Source: a virus. Taken from it: DNA of 24,163 nt. The translations under genes and the position numbers were made by a program. The stretch covers positions 1 through 24,163 of the IMG/VR virus record IMGVR_UViG_3300014819_000068; one strand, written 5' to 3'. Each line of letters begins with the position of its first letter. The stretch's first letter is position 1. Positions 1 through 7,271 of the stretch are shown one piece after another. The notes under the pieces are model-generated. The model searched no databases and was not told the DNA's origin. It saw only the letters and a list, made by a program, of their open reading frames with translations.

Positions 1-664
1 ACCATGTGGTTGCATTAGCTCTAGTTAGAGTTGACCTAGGTAGGTTTCTATTTGTGATAGAAAGATCACCAAGTCTAACGGACAGCTCATCATCTCCCCC
101 ACCTCCATAAACCCTGGAAAGCTCACATGCAGTTGCGGCCTTTATATACTCCAAAGCAGTAAATGAAAGATTGCTTCCATCATCGTCATCAAGTAAAGAA
201 AAAATTTGTTTTATTTCTAAAGAATAAATATGAATAAATTCCCCTATTTCCAAGAGGGGTGCATCAGGGAAGTAAGGAATTAACTCTTCTGGGTCTACAT
301 ATAGAGGGTGAATATCCGGAGCAAACGCAATAACCTCATCTTCCCTAAGAAAGATAGTTGGATTATAGTCTTCATCTGGCGTACTAACGTATACCTGTTG
401 ATTTACAGTTATGGATCTATTATCTTCTAAAGTCCCTATAAATGTTATTTTATAAGTACCTGCATTTGCAAAAGTATATTCATAATAAAACTCCGAAGTT
501 GATATAGACTCAAGATTGCTATCCGATAAAATCAAATTATTATTAGAATCGTATAGTTTAAAAAGCACTGAGACTGGGGAAACCTCTATCTGATTACCGC
601 CAGAATCAATATCTACGAATTTGACCCTAAATCGAACTGCGTCATTTACTAAAATTGAAGACAT
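1..664 (-). CDS. Partial virion structural protein, head-tail connector-like
   Basis: An open frame runs from an ATG at 664 off the left edge, so at least 221 residues are visible and the C-terminus is missing. It begins MSSILVNDAVRFRVKF. Residues 1-100 look like a beta-sandwich (FANAGTYKITFIG), as in Ig-like domains of virion proteins. The second part is helical and acidic, with LEYIKAATACELSRVY followed by a Gly/Asp loop and LGDLSITNR. That pattern recalls gp6-type head-tail connector proteins, where a helical bundle is followed by a 'GDLxIT' segment, but this is resemblance only. There is no strong Shine-Dalgarno; GGGTG lies about 9 nt upstream. It follows the 94-residue gene at 725 and is probably co-transcribed with it or driven by the TATAAATA element at 692. 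Confidence 0.7.
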   Translation of the reverse strand, partial: MSSILVNDAVRFRVKFVDIDSGGNQIEVSPVSVLFKLYDSNNNLILSDSNLESISTSEFYYEYTFANAGTYKITFIGTLEDNRSITVNQQVYVSTPDEDYNPTIFLREDEVIAFAPDIHPLYVDPEELIPYFPDAPLLEIGEFIHIYSLEIKQIFSLLDDDDGSNLSFTALEYIKAATACELSRVYGGGGDDELSVRLGDLSITNRNLPRSTLTRANATTW

Positions 665-691
665 AAAATTATCACCCGTTGGTTTGACTAA

Positions 692-699
692 TATTTATA
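692..699 (-). promoter_or_regulatory. TATAAATA element upstream of the leftmost gene
   Basis: The minus strand reads TATAAATA in the intergenic gap, 27 nt before the ATG at 664. This equals the T4 late-promoter core and would also serve as a -10 box. The same octamer occurs by chance inside AT-rich genes here, so position is the main support. Confidence 0.35.
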
Positions 700-724
700 G
701 TACCCTAGAAAACCGCTTATAGAA

Positions 725-1009
725 CTAACCTAAGCCAATAACATTCCCGTCATATATTGTAATTGCCTCTACCGAAGTAAGAGCTGATAAGTTTTCCTTA
801 ACTGTTTCAATTGTTATAACTCCGCTAGGATTTACATCTATACTTAAAACAGCTACAGTTGTTAGGTTTGAATAATCCTGTAAGCCAGCAAAAGAGATTC
901 TTATATTATTTAAAATAATTGGATTAGAGATCCCCGGCACCTTGATTACCAGGGCTCCTATGTAGCTGATTCCAGCGTTATTGTACTCTAAGCCTGTGTT
1001 ATATTGCAT
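725..1009 (-). CDS. Small phage protein of unknown function
   Basis: This encodes 94 residues with no recognised family. The sequence is rich in beta-branched residues (GALVIKVPGISNPIILNN, then VAVLSIDVNPSGVITIETV), which suggests an all-beta fold, and it has no Cys, signal peptide or membrane segment. A small virion component such as a decoration or connector protein is possible but unproven. It lies between the oxygenase block and the connector-like gene. No Shine-Dalgarno precedes the ATG at 1009; instead TACTAT ends exactly 6 nt before it, so a leaderless transcript is plausible. Confidence 0.65.
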   Translation of the reverse strand: MQYNTGLEYNNAGISYIGALVIKVPGISNPIILNNIRISFAGLQDYSNLTTVAVLSIDVNPSGVITIETVKENLSALTSVEAITIYDGNVIGLG

Positions 1010-1015
1010 GGCTCT

Positions 1016-1021
1016 ATAGTA
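1016..1021 (-). promoter_or_regulatory. -10 box (TACTAT) 6 nt before an ATG, possible leaderless start
   Basis: The minus strand reads TACTAT, then AGAGCC, then the ATG at 1009. The six-base gap would place the transcription start on the A of the ATG. The gene has no Shine-Dalgarno, which fits leaderless translation. There is no clear -35. Confidence 0.35.
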
Positions 1022-1035
1022 ATTCTTAAACTAAT

Positions 1036-1815
1036 TTAATACTGTCTAGTGTAAAAACCGGAGTCTTTTTTTAAATTAGTCATCCATATTCTGCCATCAT
1101 TGGGGACCGCATTTTGCGGAGTGCCATATAAAAATGATCCCAAATAAGCTATGCGCATACCGTGGGTTACTGGAGTTACTTCATGAGTACCAACAAAGTT
1201 TGCGGGATAAATAACAGCAGTCCCCATTTTGGGTTTATGGGTGTATTTTGCGTGTCTGAACTTTATCCATCCACCCATAAAATTTGTCCCGTTTAACTCC
1301 TCTTCCTTTTCTACACAGTCATTAAGATAAATATTTATGCTTACCTTAGCGTGTTTTGGATATTCATTTGTTATGCCAAAACTATCATCATGCGGGATTT
1401 GATCATCGCAGTGTGGACCTATTCTTTGGCCATTGCTATAGGTTGCAAAATGCCCAGCGGATCTCCACCAGCATACTGTCGCAGCATCGGGGTATATTTT
1501 GCAATATTCTACTAGTACTTTATACAAAAGATCTTCAAGAAAAACAACTAGATTTTTTTGCTCTTCTGTTGGCTTCTGGTCAAACCCCTTGCATAGAGGG
1601 TCGGTAAATCTTTCTGGGGCTATATTAACAGAATCCATATCAAATTTAAATCCTGTTTTATTTATTGCATATTTTTTACCATTTTCTTCTATGTAAGTAA
1701 AAGTGCCCTGTTCCATTTGTCTAAGGAATGATAAGTAATCAATAATATCTTGAGGATTAAAATCAAACAAATTTTCGGCCAAACATAGACCACTACCAAT
1801 ATCTGTCATCTTCAT
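1036..1815 (-). CDS. 2OG-Fe(II) oxygenase, prolyl-4-hydroxylase-like (paralogue 1)
   Basis: This 259-residue protein is a 2-oxoglutarate/Fe(II) dioxygenase of the prolyl-4-hydroxylase-like type. The double-stranded beta-helix shows the iron ligands H135 and D137 (RIGPHCDDQ), the distal H211 (FVGTHEV) and the 2OG-binding R221 (GMRIAYLG). The block CWWRSAGHFATYSNGQRIG, before the first His, is shared with the three genes upstream, so these are tandem paralogues. Its ATG overlaps the stop of the upstream gene by one base (TAATG), which indicates translational coupling; an ATG two codons later (1809) is an alternative. All catalytic residues are present, so it is probably active. The substrate (protein prolyl, free amino acid or small molecule) cannot be read from the sequence. 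Confidence 0.9.
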   Translation of the reverse strand: MKMTDIGSGLCLAENLFDFNPQDIIDYLSFLRQMEQGTFTYIEENGKKYAINKTGFKFDMDSVNIAPERFTDPLCKGFDQKPTEEQKNLVVFLEDLLYKVLVEYCKIYPDAATVCWWRSAGHFATYSNGQRIGPHCDDQIPHDDSFGITNEYPKHAKVSINIYLNDCVEKEEELNGTNFMGGWIKFRHAKYTHKPKMGTAVIYPANFVGTHEVTPVTHGMRIAYLGSFLYGTPQNAVPNDGRIWMTNLKKDSGFYTRQY

Positions 1816-2690
1816 TATGATCTCACAATCCTAAAATGTTCTGAATGTTCTGAATAACCATTTTGTTTTAAGAAATTTTTGTAATCATCCATCAGTGTCG
1901 GCATGTAGAGATTTGTAGAAGTTTTTGCCATCTCTGACTCTTTGATTGGATCCGTTACGGATTCTCCAACCTCTTTATTTGGAGTACCGTGACTATACCA
2001 ACCTAAATATGAGTATCTTTCTCCAGAAATCACTGGTTTAACTTCATGCGCTGCCATATAATTGGAGGGGAAAAATAATATATCACCTTTTGATGGTTTA
2101 AAATCTATATCTAAATAGTTAAAATAGTGATGTCCACCAGTAAAATTACTGTCATTTAACTCTTCTTCTGTTTCAACACAGTCGTTTAAATAAAAAACGG
2201 TACTCACTGTATTTCTTGTTGCGAGTTGATCGACTGGCGTCCACACTCCATATACGTAATCTGCGCTGACGTCCGAATGCGACCCTAGGTAAACTCCACT
2301 TTTATACTGGACAATGTGACCTTTAACTTTCCACCAAACACACTTAACAGCTAAAGGAAATAGTTCAAAGTATTTTAATAGATATTTATCTTTTGATTCT
2401 TCTATAAAATCAAATATTGACTTGAATTTGTCATCAGCATATCTGTGAATAGCAGATCCTCTTCCTGGCATTTGATCTATTGAATCTTTGCGAAAAAAAT
2501 ATCCGCTTTTATTAATATAGCATTCTTCGCCAGTTTCTGGGTTGACAGCTGGCTTGTACATTTCATTTTTTTCTTTATTAATTGAATTCCTTGCAAAATC
2601 TAAGATATAGTTCCAATCGAGTTCTAAGGCTGAGCGAAATACAACTACTCCACCTCCCAAATGTTCTGCTTTTACATTGTTATCAATCAT
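1815..2690 (-). CDS. 2OG-Fe(II) oxygenase, prolyl-4-hydroxylase-like (paralogue 2)
   Basis: This encodes 291 residues. The catalytic set is complete: H138 and D140 in YLGSHSDVSADY, H215 in YMAAHEVKP and R225 in GERYSYLG. The N-terminal part (GGGVVVFRSALELD) resembles paralogue 4, and VWWKVKGHIVQY matches the block shared by all four. An extra C-terminal tail of about 50 residues after the beta-helix ends in EHSEHFRIVRS. The ATG at 2690 overlaps the upstream gene by 8 nt, with AAAGG about 7 nt before it. Its stop overlaps the ATG of paralogue 1. The fold and iron chemistry are well supported; the substrate is unknown. Confidence 0.9.
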   Translation of the reverse strand: MIDNNVKAEHLGGGVVVFRSALELDWNYILDFARNSINKEKNEMYKPAVNPETGEECYINKSGYFFRKDSIDQMPGRGSAIHRYADDKFKSIFDFIEESKDKYLLKYFELFPLAVKCVWWKVKGHIVQYKSGVYLGSHSDVSADYVYGVWTPVDQLATRNTVSTVFYLNDCVETEEELNDSNFTGGHHYFNYLDIDFKPSKGDILFFPSNYMAAHEVKPVISGERYSYLGWYSHGTPNKEVGESVTDPIKESEMAKTSTNLYMPTLMDDYKNFLKQNGYSEHSEHFRIVRS

Positions 2691-3594
2691 TATTCAACCT
2701 TTTGTGTGGTAAGTTTTTTTCTGTTCCTGAACTATTATACCTTCTTATTGTACCCCTGAGCAATGCGAGAGTATCTGGATCCGTTAAAGACGATAATGTA
2801 TCTATACTGTATTTATTTTTTATATATTCAATATAGTCTTCTCGTAAATTTTTAATCCAAACCTGACCCTGTTTACCTATTGGAGGAGTCATGCTTGTTA
2901 TATGAACCCCTCTTTCTGGATGAGAAGACCCCTGGGCAAAGTACCCTATATACGCATACCTACTGCCATTTTGGCACGGATTAATTTCGTGAGTACCCAA
3001 ATAATTTGAAGGAAACATTAAAACATCTCCAGCTTTAGGTGAATAAGCTACATTTGCATAAGGAAAAACAATTTCCCCATTATTGTATTCATACTTTTTT
3101 ATATCTTCTTTTGAAGATACAGAAGAATTTAAATATATTATTATACCAACAACATTTCTTGTAGCCAGTTGCAAGTCGGGCTCAAAACCCACCTGGTAAT
3201 TCACATCATTATCGTTGTGTATTCCCATTCTACTGTTTGGCCCATATGCTAAAACGTGCCCCAATGTTCTCCACCAGATATTCGGAAGAATCATTGGAAA
3301 TATTTCTATATACCTTAAAAGAGAGTGATAGAATGTTTTTTCGCATTCTTCAAAAAAGTTTATTAATTCTTTGGGGCTACTTTCGTCAATAAAATTCATT
3401 ATATGACTAGCATTTATGTGTATATCCTCTAATGAATATCTATGACCGCTTCTATTTATTGCATAAGTATTTCCATCTGGTTCATTCACTATATTATAAT
3501 CTTCTTCTATGGCTTTTTGCTTTAAAGAAGCCAAATAGGGGATTACCAGATCTTGATTGACTTCTATTGCTCCAGGGAAGCACACAATCCCCAT
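2683..3594 (-). CDS. 2OG-Fe(II) oxygenase, prolyl-4-hydroxylase-like (paralogue 3)
   Basis: This encodes 303 residues with H126 and D128 (RMGIHNDNDVNY), H202 (YLGTHEINP) and R212 (GSRYAYIGYF), all in the expected order and spacing. IWWRTLGHVLAYG is the family block shared with its neighbours. The protein extends about 85 residues past the core with HPERGVHITSMTPP, then a basic C-terminus (IRRYNSSGTEKNLPHKRLNND). The ATG at 3594 has no good Shine-Dalgarno. A TAAATT box lies 6 nt upstream inside a perfect inverted repeat (3596-3610), so it may have its own start signal. It forms an operon with paralogues 1, 2 and 4. The substrate is unknown. Confidence 0.9.
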   Translation of the reverse strand: MGIVCFPGAIEVNQDLVIPYLASLKQKAIEEDYNIVNEPDGNTYAINRSGHRYSLEDIHINASHIMNFIDESSPKELINFFEECEKTFYHSLLRYIEIFPMILPNIWWRTLGHVLAYGPNSRMGIHNDNDVNYQVGFEPDLQLATRNVVGIIIYLNSSVSSKEDIKKYEYNNGEIVFPYANVAYSPKAGDVLMFPSNYLGTHEINPCQNGSRYAYIGYFAQGSSHPERGVHITSMTPPIGKQGQVWIKNLREDYIEYIKNKYSIDTLSSLTDPDTLALLRGTIRRYNSSGTEKNLPHKRLNND

Positions 3595-3595
3595 T

Positions 3596-3610
3596 CCGAT
3601 AATTTATCGG
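3596..3610. repeat. Perfect 7-bp inverted repeat overlapping a possible -10 box
   Basis: CCGATAA, one T, then TTATCGG lie directly upstream of the ATG at 3594, in the 39-bp gap between two oxygenase genes. On the minus strand the repeat contains TAAATT (3606-3601), spaced 6 nt from the ATG. It could be an operator, a small RNA hairpin or a leaderless promoter element. Confidence 0.4.
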
Positions 3611-3633
3611 GTCTGGAAGACTATTGCCATTCA

Positions 3634-4785
3634 CTAGCTAATTTCCTGTGGCGTTGTATTGCACGGACCGGCGCCTTCGATCTTTTCCGCCGCATTTTTT
3701 CTAGCGTTTTCTGCTGCAGTTACTTCTGACATATCTGGATCCGGAGCGGTACCGACTTGAACGGTATCATGAGTCGTGTTGTACTGGGCAACCTCTCTAC
3801 CTTGATAAACCGGATTCCAACCAGGTTCTACGTTAGATTTTGAAACATCAAAATATATAGAATGCGGAGACTTGCAGTAGAGTTCATAATCATCATAGAT
3901 ATTGTCAAACCAAACTGGTGGACACCACTTCTTGCTCTTTTTTTCTTCGACAACGACTATACCTGCTTTAATGTCATTGTCTCCTTGCCCAAAAAATGTT
4001 AGATAACTATACCTAACACCTTTACCCATAGACTCTACGTCATGTGACGCAACGTAGTTTGTTGGGAAAAAGATGATATCCCCCTTTTGTGGCTTGTATG
4101 ATATACCAAGGTGAACAAAACGCAAATTGCCGCCAGTAAAGTTTTTACCATTTAGCTCTTGCTGTGTTTCAACATGATCATTAAAATACACTAGGGCGCC
4201 ACAGGTTTGACGTGATGCAACCATTCCCTTTGGCATGTATCTTACGCCTTTTGTGACCTTATAGTTAGTATCATTATCAGCGTGGCAACCTAATCTGCCC
4301 CCATCTCCATATCTTAAAATGTGTCCTCGAGTTTTCCACCAAATGCTACCGATCATCAATGGATAATGGTCTATATACTTTAATAGACATTTGTAAATTT
4401 GATCTTCAAGATAAAAAAAGAAATTTGCTATCTCTTCGGGAGTTTGTGAGTTGACGGGATCTAGCAGTCTTACTGGCGTTGCTGGCACTTCGTCAATTGC
4501 ATATCTGAAACCATCTTCATTTATGCCATATTTTTTGCCCTCTATTTCAACATACTTCCATCTGCCCTGATGTGCTTCATCAGCTTTTTCATCAATATAT
4601 TTTAATACTAAATTTTGATCTATGTTAAAAGCGTTTCTAAAAACAACAACACCAGGACCAAGAATCTCGCATTGAATTTTGCCAATTTCCTCTATTACCT
4701 CTTCCGTTATCTTAGGAGATACAGGAAAAGATGGGAGATTTTCATAATCTAATTGTTCGTTTACAGGACTATTGCCATAAGACAT
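3634..4785 (-). CDS. 2OG-Fe(II) oxygenase, prolyl-4-hydroxylase-like (paralogue 4, with C-terminal extension)
   Basis: This encodes 383 residues from the ATG at 4785, the longest of the four paralogues. I prefer that start because TTGGGG lies about 8 nt upstream and it clears the upstream stop by 4 nt; a TTG at 4809 would add eight residues and overlap. Catalytic residues are H168 and D170 (RLGCHADNDTNY), H248 (YVASHDVES) and R258 (GVRYSYLTFF). IWWKTRGHILRYG is the shared block. After the beta-helix, roughly residues 275-383 form a unique tail with KKWCPPVWFDNIYDDYELY, then a low-complexity polar end (AENARKNAAEK). The tail may bind a partner or substrate. It lies in one operon with the peroxidase-fold gene upstream. 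Confidence 0.9.
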   Translation of the reverse strand: MSYGNSPVNEQLDYENLPSFPVSPKITEEVIEEIGKIQCEILGPGVVVFRNAFNIDQNLVLKYIDEKADEAHQGRWKYVEIEGKKYGINEDGFRYAIDEVPATPVRLLDPVNSQTPEEIANFFFYLEDQIYKCLLKYIDHYPLMIGSIWWKTRGHILRYGDGGRLGCHADNDTNYKVTKGVRYMPKGMVASRQTCGALVYFNDHVETQQELNGKNFTGGNLRFVHLGISYKPQKGDIIFFPTNYVASHDVESMGKGVRYSYLTFFGQGDNDIKAGIVVVEEKKSKKWCPPVWFDNIYDDYELYCKSPHSIYFDVSKSNVEPGWNPVYQGREVAQYNTTHDTVQVGTAPDPDMSEVTAAENARKNAAEKIEGAGPCNTTPQEIS

Positions 4786-4789
4786 TTTA

Positions 4790-5407
4790 TTACCCCAATA
4801 CTTCGTCAATTGCTTCTCTTATTGTCCAACCAGCTCCCATAACCCTTGGTTCTTCATCCAAGGGCATATCTTGCCAATTGAATCTAGAAATCACTACCCC
4901 ATTTCTACTGATTAAAAATTTTTCATAACTATGGGGTATTCTTGCTATTGCTTGACCAGCTAAATTTTGTCCTTCTACAGCTGCAGTCGTTCCATCTGCA
5001 GTTGTATCAGAATATGCTCGTCTTTCTTTTCCTTTAAGGAAAGAATAAACTTCATGTTCATTTTTGCCGTTTACTTCAACTTTTTCAGCTATTGGAAAAT
5101 TCACAAATGGATAGTTTGTTTTTATAAACTGACTTATCTCCTCATTTGAGCCCGGTTCCATTTTACCAAACTGATTACACGGAAAAGCAACAACTGAAAA
5201 TCCCCTGTCTTTAAATTCATCATGGACTGCTTGCAGTTCCCATAAATTCCTACTGGTTCTCACATATGACCACAGCGGACTGCATTGTGGCTTATACCCA
5301 AATTTGCTTGATATATTTACAATTAAAGTAATTTTTCCTTTAAATTGATCAAGAAAATTTTCTTGTCCATCGAGACCTTTAACATCTATATCGTAAACAT
5401 TATTCAT
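4790..5407 (-). CDS. Glutathione-peroxidase-fold protein lacking the catalytic tetrad
   Basis: This 205-residue protein has the thioredoxin-like GPx fold: LIVNISSKFGYKPQ at 28-41, then FSVVAFPCNQFG at 70-81 with EPGSNEEI, and YEKFLISRNGVVISRF near 161-176. In normal GPx the first segment carries the peroxidatic Cys/Sec (SKCGY or SLUGT), but here it is F36. The partner Gln after NQFG is M83, and the Trp-Asn pair before the EKFL segment is H159-S160. All four tetrad positions are therefore changed. About ten extra residues (SPLWSYVRTSRN) follow Q41-C42. C42 and C77 are the remaining cysteines. It is therefore unlikely to be a classical peroxidase and may be a binding protein or have altered chemistry. 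The stop lies 4 nt before paralogue 4, and the ATG at 5407 overlaps the upstream gene by 8 nt. Confidence 0.85.
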   Translation of the reverse strand: MNNVYDIDVKGLDGQENFLDQFKGKITLIVNISSKFGYKPQCSPLWSYVRTSRNLWELQAVHDEFKDRGFSVVAFPCNQFGKMEPGSNEEISQFIKTNYPFVNFPIAEKVEVNGKNEHEVYSFLKGKERRAYSDTTADGTTAAVEGQNLAGQAIARIPHSYEKFLISRNGVVISRFNWQDMPLDEEPRVMGAGWTIREAIDEVLG

Positions 5408-5696
5408 TTTTTATTCCCTTAAAATCGACCATACAATACTCGTTTATCTTAATTGTTCCAAAAATTACCTTATCCTCGAGTCTACCATTCATAACTATGG
5501 TAGATTTTGTTGGAGTTTCTGTTTTACCAATTAACTGAAAAGTATTTGAAACAAATTGCACATCATGAAACTCCATGCTACCCCTTGCCTCAGAAAGCAT
5601 TGCATTAAGTGAAGGAGAGATTGCCAAAGTATAGTAATCAACACCCAGGGGAGAAGATACTTGAATTTTCCAAGATCCTACAAATTGCTCTTGCAC
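5400..5696 (-). CDS. Small beta-barrel protein of the 'GTWxLxxxTPxG' type
   Basis: This encodes 98 residues starting at a GTG (5696) whose G overlaps the upstream stop (TAGTG). It begins QEQFVGSWKIQVSSPLGVDY and continues with alternating strands (FQLIGKTETPTKSTIVMNG, then DKVIFGTIKINEYCMVDFKG). The pattern 'GxWxxxxxxPxGxxxxTLxI ... GxIxxxxxxxFxG' resembles a small beta-barrel domain often appended to bacterial enzymes, written GTWTLTxDTPMG in typical members. It has no obvious catalytic residues. Its position between the DUF6065-like and GPx-fold genes suggests an accessory or ligand-binding part of the oxygenase block. The assignment is by pattern memory only. Confidence 0.7.
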   Translation of the reverse strand: MQEQFVGSWKIQVSSPLGVDYYTLAISPSLNAMLSEARGSMEFHDVQFVSNTFQLIGKTETPTKSTIVMNGRLEDKVIFGTIKINEYCMVDFKGIKNE

Positions 5697-6397
5697 TATT
5701 GTGGCTCCTTTAATGATGGTAAGCCCTCAAATGGAGGTCCTATTTTTTCTCCTTTTTCATTTAAGCCGGTTTTTATACCTTTCATCCAGGTCCAAGGTTG
5801 TTCCTGTAATTTCTTCATTTTTGCATTACCGTAACTCATTCTCTGATTCATTAAGTCTGGTTTATCCCATAGATTTTCTATTTTAAATTCTACGTTTTCT
5901 GCGAGGTTGTTTGGATATATAGTAAAGTGCATAAAAGGCATTCCGGCTGGGAAGATAACCGGTTCTCCGACTTTAGTTATTTTCCAATTCATATTAAATT
6001 CATCTGGCCACCAATAACTTGGAATTGACGCGGTAAGTGGAACAGCTCCATCGACAAAATAATTGGGCGATCCACCAATCCATGTAGAATAGTTATCTTC
6101 TGTTTGAAATGTCCATCCTGTGGAAAAAGACATTATTCCTATAATACTTGGAATAACTATAGACCTTCCGTCAAGGGTCTCTCCTTGTAAAACTTTTGGA
6201 ACCGTATTTCCACCATCCCATTGCACTACTACATCTTGCTGCAAAATTAATTCCCATCCAGTAACATTTGCCACAGTTAACGGCAAGCATTGATATGCGT
6301 GCTTGTTATAGGTATCGTCCATCCAGTCTCTTTTTATTCTTGACTGTTTTATTAATGGCGGATTTTGATGTGTTTTGGTTAACGTAACTAAGCTCAT
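5696..6397 (-). CDS. DUF6065-like protein
   Basis: This encodes 233 residues. The pattern RDWMDDTYNKHAYQCLPLT, then VANVTGWELIL, PSIIGIMSFSTGWTFQT, the block around SIPSYWWPDEFNMNWK and EPVIFPAGMPFMHF matches my recollection of DUF6065, an all-beta family of unknown function found in bacteria and phages. Its C-terminal tail has NQRMSYGNAKMKKLQEQPW. MSYGN also opens paralogue 4, so these phage proteins may share a short linker. The ATG at 6397 has no Shine-Dalgarno, but an extended -10 (TGGTATACT) ends 6 nt upstream, so the transcript may be leaderless and may start the operon 6397-1036. Other genes of this type often neighbour 2OG oxygenases (established loosely; not verified here). Confidence 0.75.
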   Translation of the reverse strand: MSLVTLTKTHQNPPLIKQSRIKRDWMDDTYNKHAYQCLPLTVANVTGWELILQQDVVVQWDGGNTVPKVLQGETLDGRSIVIPSIIGIMSFSTGWTFQTEDNYSTWIGGSPNYFVDGAVPLTASIPSYWWPDEFNMNWKITKVGEPVIFPAGMPFMHFTIYPNNLAENVEFKIENLWDKPDLMNQRMSYGNAKMKKLQEQPWTWMKGIKTGLNEKGEKIGPPFEGLPSLKEPQ

Positions 6398-6403
6398 GAT
6401 ATT

Positions 6404-6412
6404 AGTATACCA
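6404..6412 (-). promoter_or_regulatory. Extended -10 promoter (TGGTATACT) spaced for a leaderless mRNA
   Basis: The minus strand reads TGG-TATACT, then six bases, then the ATG at 6397. It lies in the 60-bp gap after the gene at 6458. It matches the TGnTATAAT extended -10 consensus with one change and would begin transcription at the ATG itself. Confidence 0.45.
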
Positions 6413-6457
6413 TATAATGAGAAACTTTTTAACGCCAAAAACGTACTACGCAGTATA

Positions 6458-7168
6458 CTACGAAAGAGTTGCGTAGTTTGGCTGAGTAGTTTTTTGCGGA
6501 ATTCCTTTTGTTTGGTCTGCTTTTGAACCATCATTCGCGTACCCCATGCCGTACTTATGGTTATTGTCGTTATAGTCAAACATAGTAACGGCAGAGTATT
6601 TGACTCCGCTTTTAACTTTTAGCGATGCGTGCGCATAGATGTAGGTAGAAGGAAATAGCACTACGTCGCCGGCCTGTGGTTTAAGAGTTATATCCAAATA
6701 TGGAAACCATAGCTCCCCACCTTCATATTCATCATTTAGATACACTACTGAGGACACGGTACATGTATAAGAAAATCCATGGTCAGTGTGAACTGCAAAA
6801 TGTTGACCAGGCTTATAGCGCACAAAATTAATTGCTTCCATAAATTCCATTTTAAAATTGTACATAGATTCATAATGATTCAAACATTTTTTTAATCTAT
6901 TATCTACGTCATCGTAGCATTTCTTTACTTCTTCAAACTCAGGAGTAAGATACGGCCAATGTATTGGGCTCATTTTTAAATCAACACAATCTCTATACTC
7001 TGACATCTTAACATTGTATCCAACGACAGCATCTGACCATTTAAATAAATCGTGAGTACTATTTCCAATAGTGGCTTCCAATCTTTCAGGAATATTGAGT
7101 TCCCTTTCTATGGCGTTTCTATATAGAAATATGCCAAACTTTGGATCGCTAACATGGTAGAATTCCAT
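6458..7168 (-). CDS. 2OG-Fe(II) oxygenase (phage P4H-like type)
   Basis: This encodes 236 residues from the ATG at 7168, which has TAAGGAG 5 nt upstream; a GTG at 7174 would sit inside that Shine-Dalgarno. It is a different subfamily from the four tandem paralogues: the core INFVRYKPGQHFAVHTDHG carries H127 and D129, followed by VVYLNDEYEGGELWFPYLDI, H180 in YIYAHASLKV and K190 (SGVKYSAVTM) in place of the usual 2OG-binding Arg. A Lys at this site is known in some members of the superfamily, so activity is still likely. The N-terminal 110 residues are helical. It is transcribed divergently from the oxygenase at 7272. The target is unknown. Confidence 0.9.
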   Translation of the reverse strand: MEFYHVSDPKFGIFLYRNAIERELNIPERLEATIGNSTHDLFKWSDAVVGYNVKMSEYRDCVDLKMSPIHWPYLTPEFEEVKKCYDDVDNRLKKCLNHYESMYNFKMEFMEAINFVRYKPGQHFAVHTDHGFSYTCTVSSVVYLNDEYEGGELWFPYLDITLKPQAGDVVLFPSTYIYAHASLKVKSGVKYSAVTMFDYNDNNHKYGMGYANDGSKADQTKGIPQKTTQPNYATLS

Positions 7169-7173
7169 TTTCA

Positions 7174-7180
7174 CTCCTTA
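7174..7180 (-). promoter_or_regulatory. Shine-Dalgarno (TAAGGAG) fixing the start at 7168
   Basis: The minus strand reads TAAGGAG-TGAAA-ATG. The strong site places the start at the ATG of 7168 rather than the GTG three bases into the site. Confidence 0.7.
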
Positions 7181-7198
7181 ATAAAAATCAGATGATAT

Positions 7199-7207
7199 AA
7201 TATACCA
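7199..7207 (-). promoter_or_regulatory. Extended -10 promoter (TGGTATATT) for the oxygenase at 7168
   Basis: The minus strand reads TGG-TATATT, about 30 nt before the ATG, with the Shine-Dalgarno between them. It lies in the 103-bp divergent region. There is no convincing -35, as expected for an extended -10 site. Confidence 0.4.
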
Positions 7208-7236
7208 CTTACATACAAAGAAATCAAAGCATCGAG

Positions 7237-7247
7237 TAGAATAAATA
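7237..7247 (+). promoter_or_regulatory. Possible promoter core (TAGAAT / AATAAATA) for the plus-strand oxygenase
   Basis: TAGAAT at 7237-7242 overlaps AATAAATA at 7240-7247, 25-35 nt before the ATG at 7272. Either a sigma70-type -10 or a T4-late-like element would fit the position. No -35 is visible. Confidence 0.35.
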
Positions 7248-7260
7248 CTTTTGATCACTA

Positions 7261-7265
7261 AAGGA
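7261..7265 (+). promoter_or_regulatory. Shine-Dalgarno (AAGGA) fixing the start at 7272
   Basis: AAGGA lies 6 nt before the ATG at 7272. An in-frame TTG at 7251 lies upstream of it and is therefore not the likely start. Confidence 0.65.
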
Positions 7266-7271
7266 ATAAAT

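Noticed and set aside
6394-6579. Short Thr/Ile-rich minus-strand frame
   Set aside because: It overlaps the end of the oxygenase at 6458 in another frame and has no ribosome site.
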